Source of the DNA: an uncultured Prevotellaceae bacterium
Lineage (GTDB): Bacteria > Bacteroidota > Bacteroidia > Bacteroidales > Bacteroidaceae
DNA length: 64,000 nucleotides
Direction of reading: 5' to 3'
Assembly: GCA_900316685.1 (NCBI GenBank)
Contig: ONDS01000008.1
Span: 124,001-188,000 of the forward strand
Below are positions 10,335 to 18,711 of this stretch, piece by piece (positions within the stretch are counted from its first letter, which is position 1; every line of letters begins with the position of its first letter). The position numbers and the translations under genes are program-made. Under the pieces are notes generated by a model, which saw only the letters and a list, made by a program, of their open reading frames with translations, was not told the origin of the DNA and ran no database searches.

Positions 10335-11072
10335 ATGAAGATAGAGATTCGTGACCTGAAGAAATTCTTCGGAGAGAAGAAGGCCCTGGATATCGACCAC
10401 CTTGATTTCGAGGGTAGCGGAGTTATAGGATTGGTGGGTAATAATGGTGCCGGCAAGACCACCCTATTTCGTTTATTGCTCGACCTGTTGCAAGCCGATT
10501 CGGGTCATGTGAGATATTTTTTTAGTAATGAATCACAAGCGACAGTTGACGATGGTATTGACCCTGCGCAGAGTGAGGAATGGAAGCATCATACCGGAGC
10601 CTACATCGACGATGGCTTCCTGATAGACTATCTTACACCAGAAGAGTATTTCGCTTTCATCGGCAAGGTATCGGGCTTGAATGAGACAGAGACCACCGAA
10701 CGTCTTCACGCTTATGATACACTTATGGCTGGCGAGATACTCGACCAAAAGAAGCTGATCCGTGACTATTCCGCTGGCAACAAGCACAAGATCGGTATTA
10801 TCTCCGCCTTGTTGACCCATCCCCAGCTTGTCATCCTCGACGAGCCATTCAATTTCCTTGACCCCACCTCGCAAAACGTACTCAAACACACCCTTGCCAC
10901 GTATGCCGATGAGCACGATGCCATGGTGTTTGTGAGCAGCCATAACCTTGCGCACACCGTGGACATCAGCCATCGCATCATCCTTTTGGAAAGTGGCTTG
11001 GCCATCAACGATTTATCCAACGAGAACCGTTCGGCGGAAAGCGAACTGGAATCCTACTTCAACCATGAATGA
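10335..11072 (+). CDS. ABC transporter ATP-binding protein (no adjacent permease)
   Basis: A 245-residue soluble ABC ATPase. Seen: Walker A (GNNGAGKT), Walker B (LVILDEPFNFLDP) and H-loop (SSHNL). The signature motif is degenerate, YSAGNKHK in place of LSGGQ, as in CcmA/DrrA-like and related ATPases. The ATG at 10335 is used because it starts the conserved MKIEIRDLKKFF strand and lies beyond the secA terminator; the frame stays open upstream but overlaps secA. No membrane partner is adjacent, so the partner must lie elsewhere or the gene is a stand-alone ATPase. Substrate unknown. Confidence 0.85.
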   Translation: MKIEIRDLKKFFGEKKALDIDHLDFEGSGVIGLVGNNGAGKTTLFRLLLDLLQADSGHVRYFFSNESQATVDDGIDPAQSEEWKHHTGAYIDDGFLIDYLTPEEYFAFIGKVSGLNETETTERLHAYDTLMAGEILDQKKLIRDYSAGNKHKIGIISALLTHPQLVILDEPFNFLDPTSQNVLKHTLATYADEHDAMVFVSSHNLAHTVDISHRIILLESGLAINDLSNENRSAESELESYFNHE

Positions 11073-11100
11073 AAAAAGCGGGACCATTAGTCCCGCTTTT
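11072..11100. terminator. Bidirectional terminator between ABC ATPase gene and tRNA-Cys
   Basis: An 11-bp stem (AAAAGCGGGAC / GTCCCGCTTTT) with loop CATTA starts at the ABC gene stop. T-runs flank both sides, four on the plus strand and six on the minus strand, so it can end the tRNA transcript as well as the ABC mRNA. Confidence 0.85.
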
Positions 11101-11101
11101 G

Positions 11102-11172
11102 AGGTGCGTAGCAGAGTCGAACTGCTCTATACGGTTTTGCAGACCGCCACCTAACCGCTTGGTTAACGCACC
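11102..11172 (-). tRNA. tRNA-Cys (anticodon GCA)
   Basis: The minus strand folds as a cloverleaf: acceptor GGTGCGT/ACGCACC, anticodon stem GCGGT/ACCGT (outer G-T pair) with loop CTGCAAA (anticodon GCA), T-stem AGCAG/CTGCT with loop TTCGACT. 71 nt including the discriminator T; CCA is not encoded. A TATCTTTG promoter box lies just upstream and a terminator just downstream. Confidence 0.95.
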
Positions 11173-11189
11173 TTGTTGTTTTGCGGTTG

Positions 11190-11197
11190 CAAAGATA
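11190..11197 (-). promoter_or_regulatory. tRNA-Cys promoter box
   Basis: TATCTTTG on the minus strand, 18 bases before the mature 5' end. The 16 bases CTTTGCAACCGCAAAA (11179-11194, minus) recur exactly in the tRNA-Phe promoter at 55821-55836. Confidence 0.7.
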
Positions 11198-11262
11198 GTT
11201 ATTATTTTGCACCCCACCAAATTTTTTCAGCATCTTTTTACGAAAACCTAAATATTATCATC

Positions 11263-11598
11263 ATGATTATCGATTTCAACAAAATTGACGCACAGTTCAT
11301 CGAGAAGTTCAAGGGTGGCAATGGAACCCTTGAGACTTACAACTTTGTAGATACCCACAACAAAATCATGTTCAGCAAGCTGAGACCCGGTGCCAACAGC
11401 GGTTATCACAAACATGAAGGCAATTCAGAGATAGTTTATATCATCAGTGGCGTAGGACATTTCGAATATGATGACACAACGGAACCCTTCAAGGCCGGCG
11501 ACGTGCATTATTGCCCGATGAACCATAGCCACGCCATGTACAATGATGGCGATGAGGATCTGGTGTATTTCGCTATCGTGCCTGAGCACCATGAGTGA
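11263..11598 (+). CDS. Small cupin-domain protein
   Basis: A 111-residue single-domain cupin, probably a cytoplasmic metal-binding barrel. The first cupin motif is visible as GYHKHEGNSEIVYIISGVG (two His and a Glu) and the second as CPMNHSHAMYN (His). The ATG at 11263 fits the first strand (MIIDFNKIDAQF); the open frame extends upstream but overlaps the tRNA-Cys promoter. It lies alone, convergent with the FtsX-like gene. Cupins of this size include isomerases, dioxygenases and sugar-binding proteins; nothing here separates them. Confidence 0.8.
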   Translation: MIIDFNKIDAQFIEKFKGGNGTLETYNFVDTHNKIMFSKLRPGANSGYHKHEGNSEIVYIISGVGHFEYDDTTEPFKAGDVHYCPMNHSHAMYNDGDEDLVYFAIVPEHHE

Positions 11599-11631
11599 AG
11601 AATGATTAGGAGGGAAGGAAGTTTGCTATTA

Positions 11632-12825
11632 TCATTGGTTCCAGATGCGTTGCATTTTTCGTCTGATAAGCACGGTATTGATGGTGGCAATGACGATGAA
11701 GATGAGCAAACCCGCTATGAATGTGGGCAAGAACGACCCTTCGTCGATAGCCGGGAAGAGCTGCAAGAGTTCATCCATATAATACCGTCGGATGAATAGC
11801 ACTGCTATAATGGCAATGAACAGCGACGCCCCATTGAGCAAAATAGCCAACAAGGTATAAGGCTGTGCCACTTTACTGGGACTATAGCCGATAAGCATCA
11901 AGTTCTGCAGTTTTCCCTCGTTCTTCTGAATAAGAAGGAAGATGCTTAGGAAGAGGATGTAAACACTTAGAATAGTGACGATAACACCGATGGCTACCAC
12001 GATGAAGATCAGCAGTCGCAGGAAATGCGCTGTTTTCTGCATCGATTCCTCATCCGCTCCCATTTCATACCCCTTTTCCTCCAAGAAGGGAGTTATCCTT
12101 TTATCGGCAGGATTGGTGAGTTCCACTACCAGTCGTGTGGGTTTGTTTTCCGATTCTGGTGCGAATTTTCCCATGCTCCACTGCATGAACGCCTGAGGAA
12201 CGAGGATAGAACTCATCCTGTTGGACAGGCTCACCACCCTACCCTTGAACGACTCCTCCTCACCATTGCCACGCATAACGAGCGTAAGGTCGATCATCCC
12301 GAGAAGGCCGTCGCTCACCTTAGGCATTGAGTGAGTTTGCGCATATCCGAAGTTATACATATTGATATACGACCGAGGCAGTATAACTGGCACAACGTCT
12401 TGTCCCTCTTCGTATCGCCATTCGTTTTCAGGTATCTCCAGGAACTCGTCGGGAATGGCTTCTATGAACAATTCCGAACTAAGGATGCGATGTCCATTGA
12501 TACCCATGTCGGCATTGACATGATAAGGAGCCAGCGTGAAAGACCCCACCTGGTTGACGAAAGGTTGTTGTTCTACCTCGTCGATCTCGTCTTGTACGAA
12601 AGTTCCCGTCTGTTGTGACAGTACGCTTCCCGAACCGATTTTCTTGCTTAACACCATATAATCGGCCTTCATGAACGAATCTTTAGCCGTGAACACCGGC
12701 AATACATCATGATAAAACTGTATGCCCAGCAGGATGATGGTCAATCCTATGAGGTTGGCCAGGAAGAATCCCACGGACTGTGACACGCTGACATGCCTAC
12801 GCAGAAGTTTCCAAAGCAGTTTCAT
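11632..12825 (-). CDS. FtsX-like ABC transporter permease
   Basis: A 397-residue MacB/FtsX-type permease: one N-terminal helix (about residues 18-38), a long extracytoplasmic domain (about 40-270) and three C-terminal helices (about 285-310, 335-357, 368-388) holding the FtsX core. Its start overlaps the stop of the upstream ATPase gene by four bases (ATGA), a sure sign of coupled translation. Together they form a type VII ABC system, the class used for lipoprotein release, mechanotransmission or peptide efflux. Last gene of the six-gene minus-strand operon beginning at 17482. Substrate unknown. Confidence 0.82.
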   Translation of the reverse strand: MKLLWKLLRRHVSVSQSVGFFLANLIGLTIILLGIQFYHDVLPVFTAKDSFMKADYMVLSKKIGSGSVLSQQTGTFVQDEIDEVEQQPFVNQVGSFTLAPYHVNADMGINGHRILSSELFIEAIPDEFLEIPENEWRYEEGQDVVPVILPRSYINMYNFGYAQTHSMPKVSDGLLGMIDLTLVMRGNGEEESFKGRVVSLSNRMSSILVPQAFMQWSMGKFAPESENKPTRLVVELTNPADKRITPFLEEKGYEMGADEESMQKTAHFLRLLIFIVVAIGVIVTILSVYILFLSIFLLIQKNEGKLQNLMLIGYSPSKVAQPYTLLAILLNGASLFIAIIAVLFIRRYYMDELLQLFPAIDEGSFLPTFIAGLLIFIVIATINTVLIRRKMQRIWNQ

Positions 12826-13466
12826 AGACGGAAGGTTTTATCGTAGTCCAACATCATGTGCTTACCAATACTCGTAACGATGACCGAGGCACCCAGTCGT
12901 TTTACCTCCTCCATCATCACATCCGCCATTATGCCGGCGTTTCCATCATCAAGATGACTGATGGGTTCATCAAGCAAGAGGAAATCGAATGGCTGGGACA
13001 AGGCTCGTATCAAGGCCACTCTCTGCTGTTGCCCGAACGACATGTGCCCTACCTTGACCTCTTGCTTGTCTTCAATGCCCAGTCTTTTGAACCAAAGATC
13101 TATCTGTTCATTGGCAGCGTGAGAAGATAATATGTTTTTGATTTCCACATTTTCACGTGCTGTCAATTCCGGGAAGAGCCTCAGTTCCTGGAACAAGTAA
13201 CTAAGATGATGCTTCCGTATGTCGCACCATGAATTGACCGAAAGCGTAGTGATATCAGTACCATCAAAAGCTATCGAGCCAGAATAATCGTGACGATAAC
13301 CCATGAGAAAAGCACAGAGCGAGCTTTTCCCCTGTCCACTATCGGCCTCTATGAGGTACGTTTTCCCTTTCTCAAAGGTTAAGTCCTCGTTCCACACCTC
13401 ACTCTCCAGGTGAGGCACTTGTGCGAACACATGAGGCATGACATGATGGAGATTGATTGTCTTCAT
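12822..13466 (-). CDS. ABC transporter ATPase, LolD/MacB-like, partner of the FtsX-like permease
   Basis: A 214-residue ATPase. Walker A is EADSGQGKSS, Q-loop SYLFQELRLFP, signature MSFGQQQRVALIRAL (SFGQQ instead of LSGGQ), Walker B FLLLDEPISHLDD. The H-loop position reads TSIGKH rather than the usual SHD/TH form. It directly precedes and overlaps the FtsX-like permease. These departures from the consensus suggest either a weakly hydrolysing or specialised ATPase; the family assignment itself is clear. Confidence 0.85.
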   Translation of the reverse strand: MKTINLHHVMPHVFAQVPHLESEVWNEDLTFEKGKTYLIEADSGQGKSSLCAFLMGYRHDYSGSIAFDGTDITTLSVNSWCDIRKHHLSYLFQELRLFPELTARENVEIKNILSSHAANEQIDLWFKRLGIEDKQEVKVGHMSFGQQQRVALIRALSQPFDFLLLDEPISHLDDGNAGIMADVMMEEVKRLGASVIVTSIGKHMMLDYDKTFRL

Positions 13467-13475
13467 ACCAAAGCC

Positions 13476-14852
13476 TTATCTTTTCAGATGATAAACGAGA
13501 TGTGTAACGTCGCCGAAGACCGCCTTGATTACGGAGTGGAACGCACTCACCCCCTCATCTTCGTCAAGGGCTAGATTATCGACATTCATACACAGCGACA
13601 AAGGTTTTCCCTTTATTTCCTCAGCCACCTCGCCATTCAAAGCAGAAGAAGGGTCAGGCAACAACGCGGGGGCTAAGTACTCATTGGAACCCGCGTAAAA
13701 CATTTTGTCGTCGGTTACCCCGAAGAACAATTCTGTATCCCCACCCGTGAAATGGAAAGCCTTAGGTCCCACGGTCTCTATGCGTGTGCCTTTCGGACAA
13801 GATTTCTTCCAATAATCCACGTCCTTGAGGAAATTTTCATCCCGCAATTGGGCAGCCATGGCAAAGCTTTTGTCATCCTTGTATGAAGCCCAATAAGCCA
13901 TTGTCACCTCCCCTTGCATGGAACGTATGATATTATCCATATCCAATGCCATGTTGGCTCCCGTGAGTAGGGTCTGCAGCCCTTTGTTGGAGCGGATAAG
14001 TTGGAGGAAAGACTCGCCCTCAACATTCGCAACGAAATAGACGGCCGTAGAATCCAGGACCGACGAGAAGAAACGCCCTTCGACTGATTTCAACTGTTTT
14101 TGTGCGTTTTGTATCTCCTCATTGACCTTATCCTTGAAAGAGAACGTAGAACCATCGACGAGCAACATATTATCCTTCAATGTCATAGAGGCCGACAGGT
14201 AGGCATCATTCTCCCCTGCCGACTTGGGCACGCCGAAATCGAAGGGCATGGTAACCAAAGACGGCAACGCAGAAAGTCGGGATACCAGTTTGACGGGAGC
14301 AGCCATACTATCAAGCACTTCCTTCAGTCGGGACCCCATAAGTCCTTTTTCTTCATCTTGTGTAAGATATTTGACCATCCGTTGTTGCAACTGTGCCATG
14401 GCGGCAGGCAACACCGGTCCCATCACCAGCAGGGCCTCGTCGGAATAGCCCATCAGCCAACTATCGTTCCACTGGGCGAAGCCCAATCCTTTACGTCCTT
14501 CACGCACCTGGCATACCCCCTCCTTGGTCAGCACCTGTTCCACCCAGTCTTTCATCGCATCGGCATCTGCCACCTTGGAGCAAAAGCCGAAGTCACCATC
14601 TCGCGACTCAAAGAGGTATACAGGAGCGGAAAAATCCAGGCCGCACATCTCCACCTTTTCCACATGGAGGAAATTCGTCATGTTTTTATTGTCTCCCCCA
14701 CCCTGTGCTGCAAGCACTTCCATCTCTACCGAAGCCAATGCCACACAATCCTTGGGCACAGCATTTTGATAGGCATTGCTGGAACAAGAAGCCATGACAA
14801 CGCCAGCTATCAACAACCCTATCGAACGTAATAATCGTTTTCTTCCAATCAT
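13476..14852 (-). CDS. DUF4836 family lipoprotein
   Basis: A 458-residue secreted protein with a lipobox near residue 23 (VVMASCSS), so probably a lipoprotein. Its opening after the Cys (AVPKDCVALASVEME) and overall length fit DUF4836, a Bacteroidota family of unknown role. It lies 9 nt from the downstream ABC ATPase start and 11 nt after rsmE. The position before an ABC/FtsX pair raises the possibility that it is a partner of that transporter, but this is inference from spacing only. Confidence 0.72.
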   Translation of the reverse strand: MIGRKRLLRSIGLLIAGVVMASCSSNAYQNAVPKDCVALASVEMEVLAAQGGGDNKNMTNFLHVEKVEMCGLDFSAPVYLFESRDGDFGFCSKVADADAMKDWVEQVLTKEGVCQVREGRKGLGFAQWNDSWLMGYSDEALLVMGPVLPAAMAQLQQRMVKYLTQDEEKGLMGSRLKEVLDSMAAPVKLVSRLSALPSLVTMPFDFGVPKSAGENDAYLSASMTLKDNMLLVDGSTFSFKDKVNEEIQNAQKQLKSVEGRFFSSVLDSTAVYFVANVEGESFLQLIRSNKGLQTLLTGANMALDMDNIIRSMQGEVTMAYWASYKDDKSFAMAAQLRDENFLKDVDYWKKSCPKGTRIETVGPKAFHFTGGDTELFFGVTDDKMFYAGSNEYLAPALLPDPSSALNGEVAEEIKGKPLSLCMNVDNLALDEDEGVSAFHSVIKAVFGDVTHLVYHLKR

Positions 14853-14863
14853 AAATCAATGAA

Positions 14864-15592
14864 TCATAAACGCCTTGCCAAATGCGCCATCATGACAGCC
14901 GCCAGTCCCGCCGTTTCCGTGCGGAGCCTGCTGGTTCCCAAAGACACACCTGTAAATCCTTTACTCTCCGCCAAATCCACTTCGTCGATGGAGAAATCGC
15001 CCTCAGGCCCCACCAAGATAGTGACATCTTGATTGTCATCCTTTTCCGGCATCTGTAAAAAGGAGAAGAAATCCGCCTTCGCCTTCTCTGGATAGCAATG
15101 CGCCAAACATAATTTGCCATTTCGAGATTGGCTGACAAACTGCGTGAATGGAACCATCCCATTCACATTCGTCAGCCATCCTTTCCTACTCTGTTTCATC
15201 GCCGCCACGGCTATTTTCTGCAATCGGTCGGTACGCACCACCTTCCTTTCGGAGAAAGCCGTATCAAGGAAGGAAATCTCGTCGACCCCTATTTCCACCG
15301 CTTTCTCTACGAGCCATTCCATGCGGTCGATCATTTTCGTCGGTGCTATGGCCAGATGGATGTGCCCTTTCCAAGTGCGCTGTTGTGGCATTGTTTCCAC
15401 GACATGGTAGAACGCCTTTTTGTTGGTCACCTGTTCCATAACAGCCAAATAGAAAGAACCCTTACCATCCATTAGATATAGTTCATCACCGGGAGCCATC
15501 CTCAGCACCCGTATGGCATGTGTGGCTTCATCCAAAGGCAATTCACCCACAGCAGGCGCATCTGGAACATAAAAAAAGCGTTGTTCTTTCAT
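14864..15592 (-). CDS. rsmE: 16S rRNA (uracil1498-N3)-methyltransferase RsmE
   Basis: SPOUT-fold enzyme that methylates U1498 of 16S rRNA using S-adenosylmethionine. The 242-residue length is normal. The conserved C-terminal knot is seen: LVGPEGDFSIDEVD, then GVSLGTSRLRTETA; the N-terminal PUA-like part (HAIRVLRMAPGDELYLMDGK) and the central MKQSRKG are also typical. It starts 4 nt after the stop of the nuclease-like gene, in the same operon. Confidence 0.95.
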   Translation of the reverse strand: MKEQRFFYVPDAPAVGELPLDEATHAIRVLRMAPGDELYLMDGKGSFYLAVMEQVTNKKAFYHVVETMPQQRTWKGHIHLAIAPTKMIDRMEWLVEKAVEIGVDEISFLDTAFSERKVVRTDRLQKIAVAAMKQSRKGWLTNVNGMVPFTQFVSQSRNGKLCLAHCYPEKAKADFFSFLQMPEKDDNQDVTILVGPEGDFSIDEVDLAESKGFTGVSLGTSRLRTETAGLAAVMMAHLARRL

Positions 15593-15596
15593 ATCT

Positions 15597-16166
15597 TCAC
15601 GAAAAGCCTCTATTATTCGATTCCTTCATTTCTCTTTTCTTCAGTTCATCGTTGAGTTGTGAAGCCTGCTCATAATCCTCCTTGTCGATAGCTTTTTGCA
15701 AAGCCTGTCTCAACATCTCTGTAGGCAGCAGTTTCAAAGGCATGGTCACCCCCTTGCCCGAGCTGTCTACAGGAGCGCCGTAATCCTCCACCAGCGACAA
15801 TTCCGCAAAGACAGGAACATTGGCGATCAGCGAGAAGAGCACCGCATCACTGGCCCTGATAGGCCACGATTGCTTAGTTTGCTCATTCTTCATGTAAACG
15901 ATATATTCCCCATCGATGAAATCAGCGAACAAAATGTGCAACGACATATTCCAACCCTCTCCAAAAGCCCTCCACATCACCTCCGGCAATAGTTTGCTGC
16001 GAATGGGGAACTTGGCGAGGCGGAAACCGAACTGCAATATCATCGACCCGTCGCAGACGATGGACAATTGTGTCTGTCCATCGTCGGTGACGAGTTCAAT
16101 GAGTCCGGCATCGATTTCATTGGTGATACGGGACACACCTTTCAAAGAGAGATGAACGAGCGCCAT
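15597..16166 (-). CDS. Bifunctional nuclease-like (BFN/DUF151) protein with UvrB/C-like tail
   Basis: A 189-residue protein. The first 140 residues match the BFN (DUF151) fold, with the typical stretches SWPIRASDAVLFSLIANVPVF and LPEVMWRAFGEG; plant BFN1 members act on DNA and RNA. Residues 150-180 form a UvrB/UvrC-like helical hairpin (LQKAIDKEDYEQASQLNDEL). The start overlaps the transporter stop by one base (TGATG). Nuclease activity is unproven for bacterial members. Confidence 0.8.
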   Translation of the reverse strand: MALVHLSLKGVSRITNEIDAGLIELVTDDGQTQLSIVCDGSMILQFGFRLAKFPIRSKLLPEVMWRAFGEGWNMSLHILFADFIDGEYIVYMKNEQTKQSWPIRASDAVLFSLIANVPVFAELSLVEDYGAPVDSSGKGVTMPLKLLPTEMLRQALQKAIDKEDYEQASQLNDELKKREMKESNNRGFS

Positions 16167-17482
16167 CAGGCAGCTTTCTTCTTAGCGTCAAATACCAAGG
16201 CGAAGGCGATACCCACCACAAGAGCGAATGCCGCAAAGATGAACCAGCACGTTTTCCAGTCACCCATAAGGAACCCGTTCTGCCAAGAGCAATAGTGGTT
16301 GACAATCTCGCCTGCGGCCAATGTGCCGATGGTGGCTCCCAATCCGTTGGTCATCAACATGAAAAGACCTTGGGCAGATGCCTTGACAGAAGGATTACAC
16401 TCCTGGTCGACGAACATGGCACCCGACACATTAAAGAAGTCGAAGGCCACACCATATACGATGCAAGAGAGGATGAAGAGGATGACTCCCGGCATGGCAG
16501 GATTGCCCACACCGAACAATCCGAAGCGGAATACCCATGCGAACATCGACATGAGCATGACCCCCTTGATACCTACCTTTTTCAGGAAGAATGGAATCAT
16601 CAGGATGCATAGGGCCTCACTGATCTGCGATATCGATGTCAGCAACGTAGCATTGTTGGCGGCGAAAGAAGAAGCCACCGTCGGGTCGCTACTTCCCTGG
16701 AAACTCGTGATGAACGGTCCGGCATAGCCATTGGTCACTTGCAATGCCATGCCCAACAATGCGGAGAATATGAAGAAGAGCGCCATTCTTTTCGTCTTGA
16801 ACAGTTTGAAAGCCGTTAGTCCGAGCGTCTCCGCAAGCGACTGAGCCTTTTTCTTCACCAGTTTGCAAGCCGGCAGCGAGAATGTGTAAAGGAAGAGGAA
16901 AATGCTCAATATGCCCGAGACCGCAAATTGCATGTAAGTGTATTGGAATTTGTAAGCACTCTGTCCCAAAGTGAACGAGAAGGAGCCATTGTCGAGCGTT
17001 GCGCAATTGACAAACCACATGGTAGCAATGAATCCCACTGTTCCCAACACACGGATAGGCGGGAAATCCTTCACTGTATCGAATCCATTATCTTTTAAGA
17101 TGGTGAAAGCCGTGGTGTTGGAGAGAGCCAAGGTAGGCATATAGAACGCCACACTGAGCGTATAAAGTGCGATGAACATACCCTTGTTAGGCAGTTCATT
17201 GCCCACTCCCGCCGAGTAGCCCATGTACCAGCATCCCAACATAAAGGCTCCAGCCAACAAGTGGCATATACCCAGCAATCGTTGCGGCTGGACATACTTG
17301 TCGGCTATGATGCCCATGAGTGTAGGCATGAAAATGGAAACAATTCCTTGTATGGCGTAGAACCAGGATATCTTATCACCCAATCCGGCAGTACCCAGAT
17401 AATTGCCCATACATGTAAGATAAGCGCCCCAAACTGCGAACTCGAGGAAATTGAGTATCGCCAAACGAACTTTTAGATTCAT
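16166..17482 (-). CDS. Nucleoside:H+ symporter, MFS (NupG/XapB-like)
   Basis: A 438-residue inner-membrane transporter with 12 predicted helices. The opening LAILNFLEFAVWGAYLTCMG, the GIIADKYVQPQRLLG loop and VDQECNPSVKASAQGLF near the C-terminus match the NHS family (NupG), which imports nucleosides with protons. Family members are usually about 410-430 residues. It is the first gene of the operon that also carries the BFN-like protein, RsmE, DUF4836 and an ABC pair, and has its own TACCTTTG box. Exact substrate is inferred. Confidence 0.85.
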   Translation of the reverse strand: MNLKVRLAILNFLEFAVWGAYLTCMGNYLGTAGLGDKISWFYAIQGIVSIFMPTLMGIIADKYVQPQRLLGICHLLAGAFMLGCWYMGYSAGVGNELPNKGMFIALYTLSVAFYMPTLALSNTTAFTILKDNGFDTVKDFPPIRVLGTVGFIATMWFVNCATLDNGSFSFTLGQSAYKFQYTYMQFAVSGILSIFLFLYTFSLPACKLVKKKAQSLAETLGLTAFKLFKTKRMALFFIFSALLGMALQVTNGYAGPFITSFQGSSDPTVASSFAANNATLLTSISQISEALCILMIPFFLKKVGIKGVMLMSMFAWVFRFGLFGVGNPAMPGVILFILSCIVYGVAFDFFNVSGAMFVDQECNPSVKASAQGLFMLMTNGLGATIGTLAAGEIVNHYCSWQNGFLMGDWKTCWFIFAAFALVVGIAFALVFDAKKKAA

Positions 17483-17508
17483 AATGATTTATTTTTAGTC
17501 TTATGGTA

Positions 17509-17516
17509 CAAAGGTA
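17509..17516 (-). promoter_or_regulatory. TAnnTTTG promoter box of the nucleoside-transporter operon
   Basis: TACCTTTG on the minus strand, 27 bases before the ATG, leaving a leader of about 20 nt. This probably drives all six genes down to 11632. Confidence 0.65.
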
Positions 17517-17666
17517 CGGCTAAAGCGGGAAATAAACAAGAAAACGTCGAATTTTTTGAAAACGGAGCCTATTGTTGGTAAAAGTTCTTGTCTCACAAGC
17601 CTTGCTATTGGATTTGGTATTGACAGAATGACAAAAGGTTGACGATTAAAGTCCAAATTCACTACA

Positions 17667-17715
17667 AAAAAAGCACCATCGAGGCTTGACCAATGCTGAG
17701 CCTCGATGGTTTTTC
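17667..17715 (-). terminator. Terminator of the ATP synthase operon
   Basis: A perfect 12-bp stem (ACCATCGAGGCT / AGCCTCGATGGT) followed on the minus strand by GC and a seven-T run, just beyond the atpG stop. Confidence 0.9.
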
Positions 17716-17736
17716 AGAATGAAGTAATAAGCTTCA

Positions 17737-18705
17737 TCAGTTGTTGACCGAACCGCCGACGATGTCGAGCAGTTCATTGGTGATAGCTTGCTGACGGCTC
17801 TTGTTGTACTGCAGGTTGAGTTCGCGCAACAATTCGTCGGCATTGTCGGTAGCCGTTTGCATGGCCACCATACGCGCCGCATGTTCCGAGGCGTTGCTGT
17901 CGAGCAGAGCGGTGTAAAGCATGAGATGCGCCAACTTGGGAATGAGCACCTTGAGAACCGATTCCATGTCAGGTTCGACGATGAAATTATCGTTGAGCGG
18001 TTTCACCTCCTCCTGCTCATGTGTCTGGTTTTCTTTCTTGTGTTTCCTCAAGTAATCCTGCGCCTCCTTGGTGACAATGGTTGATGAGAGATCGCGCTCA
18101 TGATCGCGCTCCAGTTCGGTAGTCACATCGATAGGCAGAAACGTCTTGCGTGTGAGTACCTGCGAGCCAGCGCTTTTGAAATGGTGGTAGATGAGTTCCA
18201 CCTTGTCGATTTCTCCGTTGCGGAATTTCTCACCCAGTTCCATGGCTATGTCGATACAAGCCGACACATTGGGTTTGTCAGCCAGTTCCATGAAGTCGCC
18301 TGCCGAGCGTATGCCCAGTTTGGCCACTCTCTCCGCCACCTTCCTTCCTATAGGATAGATTAGGATATGCTCCTTGCCAAGGTGACTATAGCCATCGATA
18401 GCCTGCTGCATCATCTTCAGTACGTTGGCATTGAATCCACCGCAGAGACTACTGTTGGAAGCGAAGACCAGCAACGCCACGTTTTTCACCGGGCGCTCTT
18501 GGTCGTAGATTGATTGCGCGTCAGCCTCGGCAGCCAAGAAAGCCTTCAGGATATGCTCCAGCATGGTCTCGTAGGGCAACATGTTCTCAATCATCACCTG
18601 AGCATGGTGAAGTTTCGAGGATGCCACCATTTTCATGGCACTTGTAATCTTACGAGTGCTGTTGACCGATGCGATTCGATTCTTGATTTCTTTCAGCGAC
18701 GGCAT
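17737..18705 (-). CDS. atpG: ATP synthase F1 subunit gamma
   Basis: Central rotor shaft of the F1 motor. The N-terminal coiled coil MPSLKEIKNRIASVNSTRKITSAM and C-terminal TDNADELLRELNLQYNKSRQQAITNELLDIVGG are diagnostic. At 322 residues it is longer than E. coli gamma (287) because of an insert around residues 195-230 (KKENQTHEQEEVKPLND), common in Bacteroidota. Last gene of the atp operon, 6 nt after atpA, followed by a strong terminator. Confidence 0.97.
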   Translation of the reverse strand: MPSLKEIKNRIASVNSTRKITSAMKMVASSKLHHAQVMIENMLPYETMLEHILKAFLAAEADAQSIYDQERPVKNVALLVFASNSSLCGGFNANVLKMMQQAIDGYSHLGKEHILIYPIGRKVAERVAKLGIRSAGDFMELADKPNVSACIDIAMELGEKFRNGEIDKVELIYHHFKSAGSQVLTRKTFLPIDVTTELERDHERDLSSTIVTKEAQDYLRKHKKENQTHEQEEVKPLNDNFIVEPDMESVLKVLIPKLAHLMLYTALLDSNASEHAARMVAMQTATDNADELLRELNLQYNKSRQQAITNELLDIVGGSVNN

Positions 18706-18711
18706 AGGCTA

